Shown: positions 29,855 to 38,443, numbered from the stretch's first letter. The stretch: DNA of 64,000 bases from Novosphingobium sp. (GCF_030696665.1 NZ_JAUYRV010000028.1:186001-250000); one strand, 5' to 3'. Notes: generated by a model from the sequence alone, not told the origin. Program-made: numbers and translations.

Positions 29855-30556
29855 TCAGGCCGCTTCGGTTGCGCTCATGTCATCCGGGTCGCGCAGCACA
29901 TAGCCGCGTCCCCAGACGGTTTCGATGTAGTTTTCACCACCGCAGGCATGTGCGAGTTTCTTGCGCAGCTTGCAGATGAACACGTCGATGATCTTGAGTT
30001 CGGGTTCGTCCATCCCGCCATAAAGGTGGTTCAGGAACATTTCCTTGGTCAGCGTGGTGCCCTTGCGCAAGCTGAGCAGTTCCAGCATCGCGTATTCCTT
30101 GCCGGTCAGATGCACGCGGGCGCTGTCAACTTCGACGGTCTTGGCATCGAGATTGACCGAAAGCTTGCCGGTGCGGATGACCGACTGCGAGTGGCCCTTT
30201 GACCGGCGCACCACGGCGTGGATGCGGGCAATCAGCTCTTCGCGGTGGAAGGGCTTGGTCACGTAATCGTCGGCACCGAAGCCGAACGAGCGGACCTTGG
30301 AATCCATTTCGGAAATGCCGGAAAGGATCAGGACAGGGGTTTGCACTTTGGCGACGCGCAACTTCTTGAGCACATCATAGCCGTGCATGTCCGGCAAGTT
30401 GAGATCAAGCAGGATGATGTCGTAATCATACAGCTTGCCCAGATCGAGGCCTTCTTCGCCAAGATCTGTAGAATAGACGTTGAAGCCTTCGGTCGTGAGC
30501 ATAAGCTCGATCGCCTTGGCCGTGGTCGGTTCGTCCTCGATCAGCAGTACACGCAT
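29855..30556 (-). CDS. ctrA: Cell-cycle response regulator CtrA
   Basis: OmpR-type response regulator that controls cell division, motility and replication licensing in alphaproteobacteria. From the ATG at 30556 ([19 protein letters not shown]) it has 233 residues: a receiver domain with phospho-acceptor Asp51, conserved Lys in DYVTKPFH, and a winged-helix domain ending in [15 protein letters not shown]. The C-terminal Ala-Ala (SATEAA) suits ClpXP-controlled turnover as in Caulobacter. The frame's earlier start at 30577 adds seven residues unlike the family. Upstream DNA contains a dense group of GANTC sites and two imperfect CtrA boxes. Confidence 0.97.
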   Translation of the reverse strand: MRVLLIEDEPTTAKAIELMLTTEGFNVYSTDLGEEGLDLGKLYDYDIILLDLNLPDMHGYDVLKKLRVAKVQTPVLILSGISEMDSKVRSFGFGADDYVTKPFHREELIARIHAVVRRSKGHSQSVIRTGKLSVNLDAKTVEVDSARVHLTGKEYAMLELLSLRKGTTLTKEMFLNHLYGGMDEPELKIIDVFICKLRKKLAHACGGENYIETVWGRGYVLRDPDDMSATEAA

Positions 30557-30885
30557 TGATCGCCCCTTGTTTGCCATGCCCCAGTAGGGTTTCCGATGGC
30601 AATTAACCCGTCTTCAATTCGAGTTGATCGCCATTAACCATAGGAGGAATGAACATGAAAGGTTAATTTGTTGTAAAGGCGGCCGATACTCAGCGCGCGG
30701 TTAACCACCGACAGGGGCGGAAATGAATCGGTTCGGGGGCGAAGTGATTCAGAACGGGGCAGAAAAGTTCGGGATTCCAAGAGTCTCGGAATGAATCACC
30801 GGGGTGCAACGATCTCATCCATATTGGTGGCAGGTTAACGCAGAGCTACCCAAATCCGAGCGAATGCCGATTCGCGCCTATCGAA
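30557..30885. promoter_or_regulatory. ctrA upstream region: GANTC cluster and imperfect CtrA boxes
   Basis: No gene is seen in these 329 bases. TTAA-N7-TCAA (30603-30617) and TTAA-N7-TAAA (30663-30677) are each one base off the CtrA consensus TTAA-N7-TTAA, so autoregulation is likely. Five GANTC sites lie in 73 bases at 30725, 30746, 30773, 30781 and 30793, and two more at 30869 and 30883. GANTC is the CcrM methylation target and marks GcrA-controlled promoters. Confidence 0.6.
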
Positions 30886-31881
30886 TCAGGCCCCTGCAAT
30901 GCCCAGGCTCGACGCCGCTTCACGCAGTTTGCGTGCCCCTGCACTGTCATTGCGCAAGGCGGTGAGGCCTTTTTGCAAAGATGCGGCGGCCTTTTTCGGC
31001 TCACCCAGTTGCATCCGGCTGCGCAAAAGCATGATCCAGCCGTCGGCATTTGCCGGATTTGCGTCAAGCTTTGCCTCAAGCCCATCGACCATGCCCCGGA
31101 TCATCGCTTCCTGCTGACCCTTGGGCAGACCGGCAGCGGCTTTCATCTGTTCGGACGTGGGACCGGGAATGCCGGCGGCAGCCTTGAGCGGCCCATCCGT
31201 GACTGCGCCGCCTGCGGGGGCGGCAAACTGTGCTTCGGCCAGCCGCTTTTCCACCTCGATCTTGTGCTTTTCCCCCACCGCGCGGATCACAGAACGGATG
31301 TCTTCGGCATAGGGCGCATCGGCGGGCGTATCTTCGAGCAGGCCGAACCACGCGTTGATCGCCTGACGGTGCCGCCCGGACAGGTCCATCGCCACGGCCT
31401 GGAAATAGCGGGCGCGCGCATCTTTGGGATCAAGCTTGATCGCCTTGTCGAACGCGGCGCGCGCATCGCGCGGCATGCGGCCTTCTTCCTTGCTGGCCAG
31501 AACCAGCGATTCGCCCAGAAATGACCATGACTGTGCGTTTTCGGGATCGAGCGTGGTCGCCTTTTTCAGGGCGGTGGCCGCTTCTGCATAGCGTTCGGTC
31601 TGGAAATAGGACCAGCCAAGCATACGCCAGCCTTCGGCGTCATCGGGCTTTTCCGCCAGCTTTGCCTCAAGCTTGGCAATCACATCATCGACCGAGGGCT
31701 GCTGGCTGGGCGCGGCGGGGGGCGGTTCGACCGCTGGGGGCGGCGTCTCCGGCCCGCGCATCATCGCCACGCCGCCTGCGCCAAGTGCGATCAACCCTGC
31801 ACCGATAAGGGCAAACCGGCCAAGGCGCGATGAACCGTCCGCCTTATCGCGGGGTTCAGGGGCTGGCTTCGGCTCGGTCAT
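30886..31881 (-). CDS. TPR protein resembling the c-type cytochrome biogenesis factor CcmI/CcmH
   Basis: A 331-residue protein with a short cytosolic tail, one membrane helix (about 23-41), a Pro-rich linker and two TPR-containing regions: PDDAEGWRMLGWSYFQTERYAEAATALKKA near 80-110 and PANADGWIMLLRSRMQLGEPKKAAASL near 275-305. This layout is that of CcmI-like proteins that hand apocytochromes to the haem lyase. AGGAG lies close upstream of the ATG at 31881. It is divergent from the operon that encodes a decahaem cytochrome, which supports a cytochrome-maturation role, but a general TPR scaffold cannot be excluded. Confidence 0.7.
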   Translation of the reverse strand: MTEPKPAPEPRDKADGSSRLGRFALIGAGLIALGAGGVAMMRGPETPPPAVEPPPAAPSQQPSVDDVIAKLEAKLAEKPDDAEGWRMLGWSYFQTERYAEAATALKKATTLDPENAQSWSFLGESLVLASKEEGRMPRDARAAFDKAIKLDPKDARARYFQAVAMDLSGRHRQAINAWFGLLEDTPADAPYAEDIRSVIRAVGEKHKIEVEKRLAEAQFAAPAGGAVTDGPLKAAAGIPGPTSEQMKAAAGLPKGQQEAMIRGMVDGLEAKLDANPANADGWIMLLRSRMQLGEPKKAAASLQKGLTALRNDSAGARKLREAASSLGIAGA

Positions 31882-32179
31882 CATCAACTCCTGCCGGATC
31901 ACAACTGCACCCCTTGGGCGAGGGCAAGGCTTCCGGTCTTCATGCGCATATCGCGCCGAACGGGGAGCGCGCAAGGCGTTGCTGCAACAACGTGTGGGGG
32001 CCTGCGGCAACAACAAGGGTGGCAGTAATGTGTGACTGCAGGAGGCATGGTTGCAATTTGTTTCTGGCAATGCGCGGTGCATCGGTTAATGTCAGTCAAC
32101 AGGGGTCGCAAATCGGTACGGGAGACAGGCAGGCGCAGGGACATGCGCCGTCGGTCGGCGATGCGGGGGACGCACACCG

Positions 32180-34756
32180 GTGGGCGAGATTTTCAAGGTT
32201 GCAATCATTGGTTCAGGCCCTGCGGGGATGAGCGCGGCCAGCCGTGCGGCGCAGCTTGGCCTCAGCCATGTGCTGCTGGAAAAGACGGACCACCTTTCCG
32301 ACACGATCTTCAAATACCAGAAGGGCAAGCATGTGATGGCCACGCCATCGCAACTGGTCCTGCGGTCCGATCAGGAATTCGACGCTGGCAAGCGCGAAGA
32401 CATTCTGGACCGGTGGAACGGACGCACGGCCGAACTCGGCGTCAATGTGATGTACAACGCCGATGTGAAGGCGATCAAAGGCACGGGTGAGGCGATTGCC
32501 GGATCAGTCCAGAAGATCGTTTCCCGCGCGCGCGATGGATCGACCACCACCACCGAACTGCAGCGCCACGCCCCGCCCTATGCCATCACGCTGACCAATG
32601 GTGAGACGGTGATGGCGGAAAACGTCGTTCTGGCCATCGGCACGCAGGGCAACCCCAACCTGATGCGCTGCCCCGGCGGCGATCTGCCGCACGTTACCTA
32701 TCAACTCGATGATCCCTATGCCGTGCTCGATCAGCACATCATCGTGATCGGCACGGGCGACGCCGGGATCGAGAATGCGCGCGGGTTGGTGGAGGATCAG
32801 GCGCAGGGCAACACGGTGACCGTGCTGAACCGCAGCCCGAAATCAACCAACGTGCGCGAAAGCTTTGCCACGGCCAAGGAGCCGAATGCCAAGGCGCTGA
32901 TCGAAGATGATGCGGCGGGCAAGCTGGCGATCCGTTACGAGACCGAGACCAAATCAGTAGAGCCGGGCTGGATCACGCTTTCCACGCGCGATGGCGAGGA
33001 GCGCATCCGGTGTGACCGGATCATCGCGCGAATCGGGTCTGCCCCGCCACGCGCCTTCGTTGAAGGGTGCGGTATCGAATTTGCCAGCGCCGACCGGCTG
33101 GCCTTCCCGACACTGTCGCCGCAGTTCGAATCGACCGCGCCGGGCATTTTCGTGATCGGTGCGCTGGCGGGCTACCCGCTGATCAAGCACTGCATGAATC
33201 AGGGTTATGACGTTGTTGAATTCATCAACGGCAACACCGCGCTGAAACCGGCGGACGAGCCGCTGCTGGAGGCCAAGTTCGCAGGCCTTCCGGGCAGGCG
33301 GTCGGTCAACGAATGGCTGGAATTCCTGCGGGCGAACGTCGCAATCCTTGAAGGCATGACCACGCTGCAGCTGCGCGAATTCATGCTCGATTCCGAAGCG
33401 CGCGCCTACAAGGCGGGCGACGTGATCTTCGAAAAGAATGATCCGGGTTCGTCGCTGTTTGCCATCGCATCGGGCGGGGTCAACGTGCGGCTCGATCCCA
33501 AGGATCCGTCGAAGATCGTGCCAATTTCTTCGGGATCGATCTTTGGCGAAGTGGGCCTGATTTCCGGCCGCAAGCGTGGCGCCACCGTTGTGGCTGCACA
33601 GGAAACGGTCTGCGTCGAAATCAGCCGCAACGCCGCGCTGAAACTGCAAAGCCAGGTGCCGACCGCCAAGCGCGCGATCGAGCGTATCTCTACCGAGCGG
33701 CAGATCCTGCAGATGTTCGGATCGGGCCTGACTCCGGCGGACATCATCGAAGTGGTCGACGGATCGAAGATCGTGCAGGTGCGCGCAGGCGATGCGATCA
33801 TCAAGGAAGGCGATGATGACCGCGACATCTATGTGATTCGTGTCGGGTCGATGATCGTCGAAAAGGAAGTCGGCGGAAAGCCGGTGTTCCTGTCCTACCT
33901 GCCCGCCGGTTCCTATGTGGGCGAAATGGCGGTGATCGATGGCGGCACCCGCACTGCCACGGTGCGCGCCGCGATCAAGAGCGAAGTCATCCGCATCGAT
34001 GGCAAGGCCTTCCGCCGCGTGCTGGCGGCCAAGCCTGCGCTGCTGGACCGCGCGCGCAAGGAAATGGAAGTGCGACGCGCGACGAATGCCTTCATCGAAA
34101 CAAAGAAGGACACGTTCTCGGGGATCGTCGATCTCTATTCAGAACAGGCCAAGTTCCTCGTTTCACAAGGGCTGGGTGAGGCGACCGACGTTCTGCTGAT
34201 CGATGAACGGCTGTGCGTGGGCTGCGACAACTGCGAAAAGGCCTGCGCCGACAGCCATGACGGGCTTTCGCGGCTGGACCGCGAGGCCGGGAAGAGTTTT
34301 GCCAACCTCCACGTGCCGACATCGTGCCGCCACTGCGAACACCCGCATTGCATGGCCGATTGCCCGCCCAACGCGATTCAGCGCGGGCCGGACGGCGAAG
34401 TGAAGATCAACGATACCTGCATCGGCTGCGGCAATTGCCAGCGAAATTGCCCCTACGGCGTGATCCGCATGGACAAGGTGCCGCCGAAGAAGCCGTCGCT
34501 GCTTTCGTGGCTGTTCTTTGGTGCCGGGCCGGGACCGGGCGAGCCGCCCTATAAATGGTCGAAGAAGAACACCAAATACACCGGCGATCCGGCAATCGAT
34601 GAAGCGCTTGACCGCAAGAAGGCGATCAAGTGCGATATGTGTTCAGGCATCGAAGGCGGGCCAAGCTGCGTGCGTGCCTGCCCCACCGGTGCCGCCATCC
34701 GCGTATCGCCCGACGAGTTCCTGACCGTCGCCCGGCTTGAGAACGAGGGGGCCTGA
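32180..34756 (+). CDS. FAD/NAD(P)H oxidoreductase fused to two cyclic-nucleotide-binding domains and a four-[4Fe-4S] domain
   Basis: An 858-residue soluble fusion. Residues 1-370 are a thioredoxin-reductase-like flavoprotein with the FAD loop GSGPAG (11-16), NAD(P)H loop GTGDAG (191-196) and second FAD block PGIFVIGALAG (321-331); there is no CxxC redox pair. Two cNMP-binding domains follow (about 395-490 and 513-615), with phosphate-binding cassettes FGEVGL...RKRGATV and VGEMAV...TRTATV; the second has the Arg-Thr-Ala typical of cAMP/cGMP binders. The C-terminus holds 16 Cys in four groups (679/682/685/689, 716/719/724/728, 747/750/753/757, 818/821/830/834), as in DmsB/FdnH electron-transfer subunits. 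Likely role: cyclic-nucleotide-controlled electron input from NAD(P)H. The GTG start has GGGGGA upstream. First gene of a four-gene operon. Confidence 0.88.
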   Translation: MGEIFKVAIIGSGPAGMSAASRAAQLGLSHVLLEKTDHLSDTIFKYQKGKHVMATPSQLVLRSDQEFDAGKREDILDRWNGRTAELGVNVMYNADVKAIKGTGEAIAGSVQKIVSRARDGSTTTTELQRHAPPYAITLTNGETVMAENVVLAIGTQGNPNLMRCPGGDLPHVTYQLDDPYAVLDQHIIVIGTGDAGIENARGLVEDQAQGNTVTVLNRSPKSTNVRESFATAKEPNAKALIEDDAAGKLAIRYETETKSVEPGWITLSTRDGEERIRCDRIIARIGSAPPRAFVEGCGIEFASADRLAFPTLSPQFESTAPGIFVIGALAGYPLIKHCMNQGYDVVEFINGNTALKPADEPLLEAKFAGLPGRRSVNEWLEFLRANVAILEGMTTLQLREFMLDSEARAYKAGDVIFEKNDPGSSLFAIASGGVNVRLDPKDPSKIVPISSGSIFGEVGLISGRKRGATVVAAQETVCVEISRNAALKLQSQVPTAKRAIERISTERQILQMFGSGLTPADIIEVVDGSKIVQVRAGDAIIKEGDDDRDIYVIRVGSMIVEKEVGGKPVFLSYLPAGSYVGEMAVIDGGTRTATVRAAIKSEVIRIDGKAFRRVLAAKPALLDRARKEMEVRRATNAFIETKKDTFSGIVDLYSEQAKFLVSQGLGEATDVLLIDERLCVGCDNCEKACADSHDGLSRLDREAGKSFANLHVPTSCRHCEHPHCMADCPPNAIQRGPDGEVKINDTCIGCGNCQRNCPYGVIRMDKVPPKKPSLLSWLFFGAGPGPGEPPYKWSKKNTKYTGDPAIDEALDRKKAIKCDMCSGIEGGPSCVRACPTGAAIRVSPDEFLTVARLENEGA

Positions 34757-34759
34757 GCG

Positions 34760-35668
34760 ATGGCATCGACCGCAAACAAGCCTGCGCCGGGCAAGAAGAC
34801 CGGCTCTTCACGCAAGCGCCAGAACACGCACGAAGGGTTCCTGACCCACAACCGCATGTACTGGGCCAAGCTTTCGGGCGCGCTCGCGCTGGCTTTGATC
34901 CTGCTCTACATCTTCGTGCCACTGCCGGGCACGCATTTCGGATCAAGCTGGCTGGGTTATACCTTGGGCACCATCGGCGCGTTGCTGATCCTGTGGCTGA
35001 CCATGCTGGGTATGCGCAAACGCGCGATCACGCCGGGGCGGTGGAGCCTGAAGGCGTGGACCAGCGCGCATGTCTATCTTGGCCTGCTGGTCACGGTAGT
35101 CGGCACGCTGCATTCGGGCTTCTACTTCGGCTGGAACGTCCACACGCTGGCCTGGGCGCTGATGCTGCTGGTGGTGGGATCGGGGATTTTTGGCATCTAT
35201 GCCTATGCCACGCTGCCCCGCGCGCTGTCGGCCAACCGCTATGACGAAGAGGGCGCGATCACGGAAAAGCAGATGATCGAGGCTCTGCGCTCGCTCGACC
35301 GGCAGATCCACGATGCGGCGCAGCCACTCGACGCGCAGGCTGCCGTGCTGGTGGGGCAAAGCCTTGAGCAAGACCCGTTCGGCGGCAGCTTCTGGAACCG
35401 CGTGACCGGCAATTATCCCAATTGCGCCACGCGCCATGCGATCAACGAACTCCGCGCAATCCGCGCCTCGCGCCAGCGCACCAAGGAAGACCTGCTCGGC
35501 AAGATCGATGCGCAGCTGACGCGCAAGGAATCCATGCTCGAACGGTTGCGACAGCATCTCAAGCTGAAGTCCTGGTTGCAAGCGTGGCTCTACATCCACG
35601 TCCCCGTCACTTTTGCGTTGATCGCCGCGCTCTCTGCGCATGTCGTCAGCGTCTTCTTCTACTGGTGA
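34760..35668 (+). CDS. Membrane protein with di-haem b geometry
   Basis: A 302-residue inner-membrane protein with a basic N-terminus and about five membrane helices (near 39-57, 64-83, 103-123, 128-149 and 276-300). Two helices carry His pairs with identical spacing: His104/His118 and His280/His294. H-x13-H on two helices is how cytochromes b bind two stacked haems across a membrane. A soluble helical loop of about 125 residues (150-275) separates helices 4 and 5. It starts three bases after the preceding gene's stop and ends seven bases before the decahaem gene, so it probably links the cytosolic Fe-S protein to the periplasmic cytochrome. I do not recognise a named family. Confidence 0.75.
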   Translation: MASTANKPAPGKKTGSSRKRQNTHEGFLTHNRMYWAKLSGALALALILLYIFVPLPGTHFGSSWLGYTLGTIGALLILWLTMLGMRKRAITPGRWSLKAWTSAHVYLGLLVTVVGTLHSGFYFGWNVHTLAWALMLLVVGSGIFGIYAYATLPRALSANRYDEEGAITEKQMIEALRSLDRQIHDAAQPLDAQAAVLVGQSLEQDPFGGSFWNRVTGNYPNCATRHAINELRAIRASRQRTKEDLLGKIDAQLTRKESMLERLRQHLKLKSWLQAWLYIHVPVTFALIAALSAHVVSVFFYW

Positions 35669-35675
35669 GCGAACG

Positions 35676-37559
35676 ATGAGCTTTGTTGTCCGCCAGATCG
35701 CGCTCAAATCCAGCGGTGAGGAGATTGTCCGCTCCTCCAACTACGGCATGCGCGAGATGACCGTTGGCCGAGATTCGGCCTGCGCGATCCATTTGCCCGA
35801 CCTTGCAGTGAACCCGGTCCACGCGCGCATCGCGTTGGGTGCAGACGGTCTGTTGACCGTTACCGCCACTACCGAGCAGCCGTTTGAAGTAAACGGACGC
35901 AGCACACGGCAGGCCGAGGTTGATCCTGCCGTTGGCGGTGAACTGGCGTTTGGTGGCCACCGCATCGCCGTGTCGCAGGATGAGGATGGCGCAACGCCAG
36001 TGCTCACCGTGCGCCGCGTGGAGGCCGTGTCGGATTCCGCCGAGGACCGCGATATTGGCGCGGCCTATTCGCTCAAAGGGCTGTTGCCGGGAAAGCGGCT
36101 TTCGGCATGGGGCTTCTCGCTGCTGGTGCTGTTCGCGTTTCTTGCCCTGCCGCTTTACAGTTATATGTCGGCAAAACCGCTGGCGATGCAGGCCGATGCG
36201 CGCCGGGCCGATGGCTTTCACGCTGATGAGACGTGGACGTCTGGCCCCTTGAGTGTGTCGCACAAGGCGCTGAATGATGATTGCCAGGCCTGTCACACGC
36301 AGGCCTTTGTCGCGGTGACCGACAAGGCATGCCTCACCTGCCACACCAAGGACGCGCACGACCACATTTCGGACAAGGCGCGGCTGGTGCAATCGCGCGG
36401 GGAGCCGACCGGCATGGCGGCGATGCAGCGCGCGGTGGCAGGGGCTTTCAACCGTCCGGCAGGGCGCTGTGTCGATTGTCACACCGAGCATGAAGGTGCC
36501 GGTGCTATGCCTGCCACGCAACAGCAGTTCTGCGCGGATTGCCATAACGGGATGAAGGGGCGCTTGCCAGACACCAAGATCGCTGATGCCGCCGATTTCG
36601 GAACGGCCCACCCCCAGTTCAGGCCCATGATCATCAGTGGCATGGACGGGGACAAGCCGTTGTTGAAGCGCGTGGCGTGGAGCGCGGATCTGCAAGAGGA
36701 CAACGGCCTGAAATTCACCCACGGCCAGCACCTGTCCAAAACCAATGGCATCGCCCAGATGGTGCGTCGCATGCCCGGCCAGTTCACTGGCAAAGACGCG
36801 CTGCAATGCGCCGATTGCCACGCGACGGATTCCAGCGGCACGCGGTTCCAGCCGGTGAAGATGGAGGAATCCTGCCAGTCGTGCCATTCGCTAAGCTTTG
36901 ATCAGATCGGCGGCACCACCCGCACGCTGCGCCACGGCGAACCGGCGATGGTCGTGGCCGATCTGCGCGCGTTCTATCGCGGCACCGCGCCTGCGCGCCC
37001 GGCCAACCTTTCGGGCATGGCGCGGCGCGTGCCGGGCGATGCGGCCCTGCGCTCAACCGCGGCAGATTATGCGCGGGCAGTGCGGTTCTATCCGGGCGGG
37101 GCGGATCAGGCGATCAATCAGGTCTTCTCGAAGGGCGGCATGTGCAACGATTGCCACGTCGTCACGCGCGGTGGAACGACACAGACGGCGGGCTTTGCGA
37201 TTCAGCCGGTGGCCCAGAACGATCGCTATTTCCGCAAGGGCTGGTTCGATCACAAGGCCCACGTGCAAGCCGATTGCGCGGAATGCCACACCGGTGCCGC
37301 TACATCGAACAAGGCGACCGATCTGCTGGTCCCCGGTATCGATGGCAAGGGCGGCTGCCGTACCTGCCACGTTGGCGGAGAGGGCGCGAAGCTTGCATCC
37401 GTATCCGTGAAAGACCCGGTCGATTCTTCCTGCGCAATGTGTCACTCCTATCACATGGATGCAGGCGCTCCGTGGGTGCCGAAGAATGATCGCAAGAAGG
37501 CAGCGGGGCAAACGGTGGCGATTGCGGAGCGTCCGCGCTTCCCCGTGAAACTGCACTAG
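35676..37559 (+). CDS. FHA domain fused to a membrane-anchored decahaem cytochrome c
   Basis: A 627-residue protein. Residues 1-115 form an FHA domain (MTVGRDSACAIHLPDLAVNPVHARI) expected to bind phosphothreonine in the cytosol. One membrane helix (143-163) leads to a periplasmic region with ten CxxCH haem c motifs starting at Cys203, 219, 265, 286, 378, 400, 490, 534, 561 and 586. FTHGQH and FDHKAH before some motifs are the distal-ligand pattern of cytochrome c3-like domains. The start at 35676 follows the upstream stop by seven bases, with GAGCGA before it. No outer-membrane porin partner is seen. Probably the terminal carrier that passes electrons to periplasmic acceptors. Confidence 0.85.
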   Translation: MSFVVRQIALKSSGEEIVRSSNYGMREMTVGRDSACAIHLPDLAVNPVHARIALGADGLLTVTATTEQPFEVNGRSTRQAEVDPAVGGELAFGGHRIAVSQDEDGATPVLTVRRVEAVSDSAEDRDIGAAYSLKGLLPGKRLSAWGFSLLVLFAFLALPLYSYMSAKPLAMQADARRADGFHADETWTSGPLSVSHKALNDDCQACHTQAFVAVTDKACLTCHTKDAHDHISDKARLVQSRGEPTGMAAMQRAVAGAFNRPAGRCVDCHTEHEGAGAMPATQQQFCADCHNGMKGRLPDTKIADAADFGTAHPQFRPMIISGMDGDKPLLKRVAWSADLQEDNGLKFTHGQHLSKTNGIAQMVRRMPGQFTGKDALQCADCHATDSSGTRFQPVKMEESCQSCHSLSFDQIGGTTRTLRHGEPAMVVADLRAFYRGTAPARPANLSGMARRVPGDAALRSTAADYARAVRFYPGGADQAINQVFSKGGMCNDCHVVTRGGTTQTAGFAIQPVAQNDRYFRKGWFDHKAHVQADCAECHTGAATSNKATDLLVPGIDGKGGCRTCHVGGEGAKLASVSVKDPVDSSCAMCHSYHMDAGAPWVPKNDRKKAAGQTVAIAERPRFPVKLH

Positions 37560-37577
37560 GAGGCACCCGGGGGGACG

Positions 37578-38432
37578 ATGCTGATAGCGCAGGTCACCGA
37601 TATTCACCTGGGATTCGAACCCGATTCCCCCGGTGAATTCAACCGGCAACGGCTTGATCGCGTGCTGGATGAACTTGCGGCGATGCAGCCTCGGCCGGAC
37701 ATGCTTGTCGCCACCGGAGACCTGATCGACCGGGGTGACAGGGAAAGCTACGAACGCCTGCGCGAAGCATTTTCGGAACTGCCGTTTCCGGTCCACTATG
37801 CGCTGGGCAACCACGATGCCCGCTCAACCTTCGCTGAAGTCTTTCCCGAGGCGGTGTTCGATGGTGGCTTCCTGCAATATGTGGTCGAAGCAGGGCCGCT
37901 GCGGCTGATCGTGCTCGATACCCTGGAAGAAGGCCGCCATGGCGGAGCCTTCTGCGACGCGCGCGCTGCATGGCTGAACGCACAGCTTGATGCTGCGCCC
38001 GATGCGCGCAACCTGATCGTGCTGCATCACCCGCCGTTCGAAGCGGGTATCCCGTGGATGAACACCGATCCGGCTGAACCGTGGGTCGAACGGCTTGGTG
38101 CCTGCGTACGCGGGCGGAGCAATATCGTAGGGCTGGTTTGTGGCCACATCCACCGCGCCATCGCTACCGCGTGGGAAGGCACGATTGTCGCCACCTGCCC
38201 GTCCACCGCGCCGCAAGTGGCGCTCGATCTGCGGCCCATTGACCCGGACCAGCCGGACGAGCGCAACCTGATCGTCGCCGATCCCCCGGGCTATGCGCTG
38301 CACTGGTTCAACGGGCGCGAACTGGTGACCCACTGGGACACGGCAGAGGATCATCAGGTGCTGGCAAAGTTTGATGCCAACTTGACCGACATGGTGCGCG
38401 AAATGCTATCCGAGCGTCCCGGCGCGTTTTAA
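37578..38432 (+). CDS. Metallophosphoesterase of the class III cyclic-nucleotide phosphodiesterase type
   Basis: A 284-residue calcineurin-fold enzyme with the full metal-site set: DIH (Asp8, His10), GDLIDRGD (Asp48), GNHD (78-80), LHHPPF (His150) and GHIH (189-192). This spacing matches CpdA, Rv0805 and GpdQ, which hydrolyse cAMP, other cyclic nucleotides or phosphodiesters. There is no signal peptide, so it is cytosolic. It starts 18 bases after the decahaem gene's stop and is the last gene of the operon whose first product has two cyclic-nucleotide-binding domains, which makes a cNMP phosphodiesterase role attractive. Glycerophosphodiesterase activity is the main alternative. Confidence 0.85.
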   Translation: MLIAQVTDIHLGFEPDSPGEFNRQRLDRVLDELAAMQPRPDMLVATGDLIDRGDRESYERLREAFSELPFPVHYALGNHDARSTFAEVFPEAVFDGGFLQYVVEAGPLRLIVLDTLEEGRHGGAFCDARAAWLNAQLDAAPDARNLIVLHHPPFEAGIPWMNTDPAEPWVERLGACVRGRSNIVGLVCGHIHRAIATAWEGTIVATCPSTAPQVALDLRPIDPDQPDERNLIVADPPGYALHWFNGRELVTHWDTAEDHQVLAKFDANLTDMVREMLSERPGAF

Positions 38433-38443
38433 CGCACGCTCCT

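Noticed and set aside
30649..30666. A five-codon ORF (MNMKG) with an ideal AGGAGG upstream, near ctrA
   Set aside because: It is too short to call a gene and is not followed by one on that strand; it may be chance or a leader peptide without a target.
32065..32081. Sigma-54-like promoter (TGGCA...GTGCA) upstream of the redox operon, tempting because rpoN is next door
   Set aside because: The GG and GC elements are 11 bases apart instead of 10, and the -12 element is poor, so it does not meet the consensus.
32180..37559. An extracellular electron-transfer (porin-cytochrome) system
   Set aside because: There is no outer-membrane beta-barrel or secreted outer cytochrome; the decahaem domain is anchored to the inner membrane.
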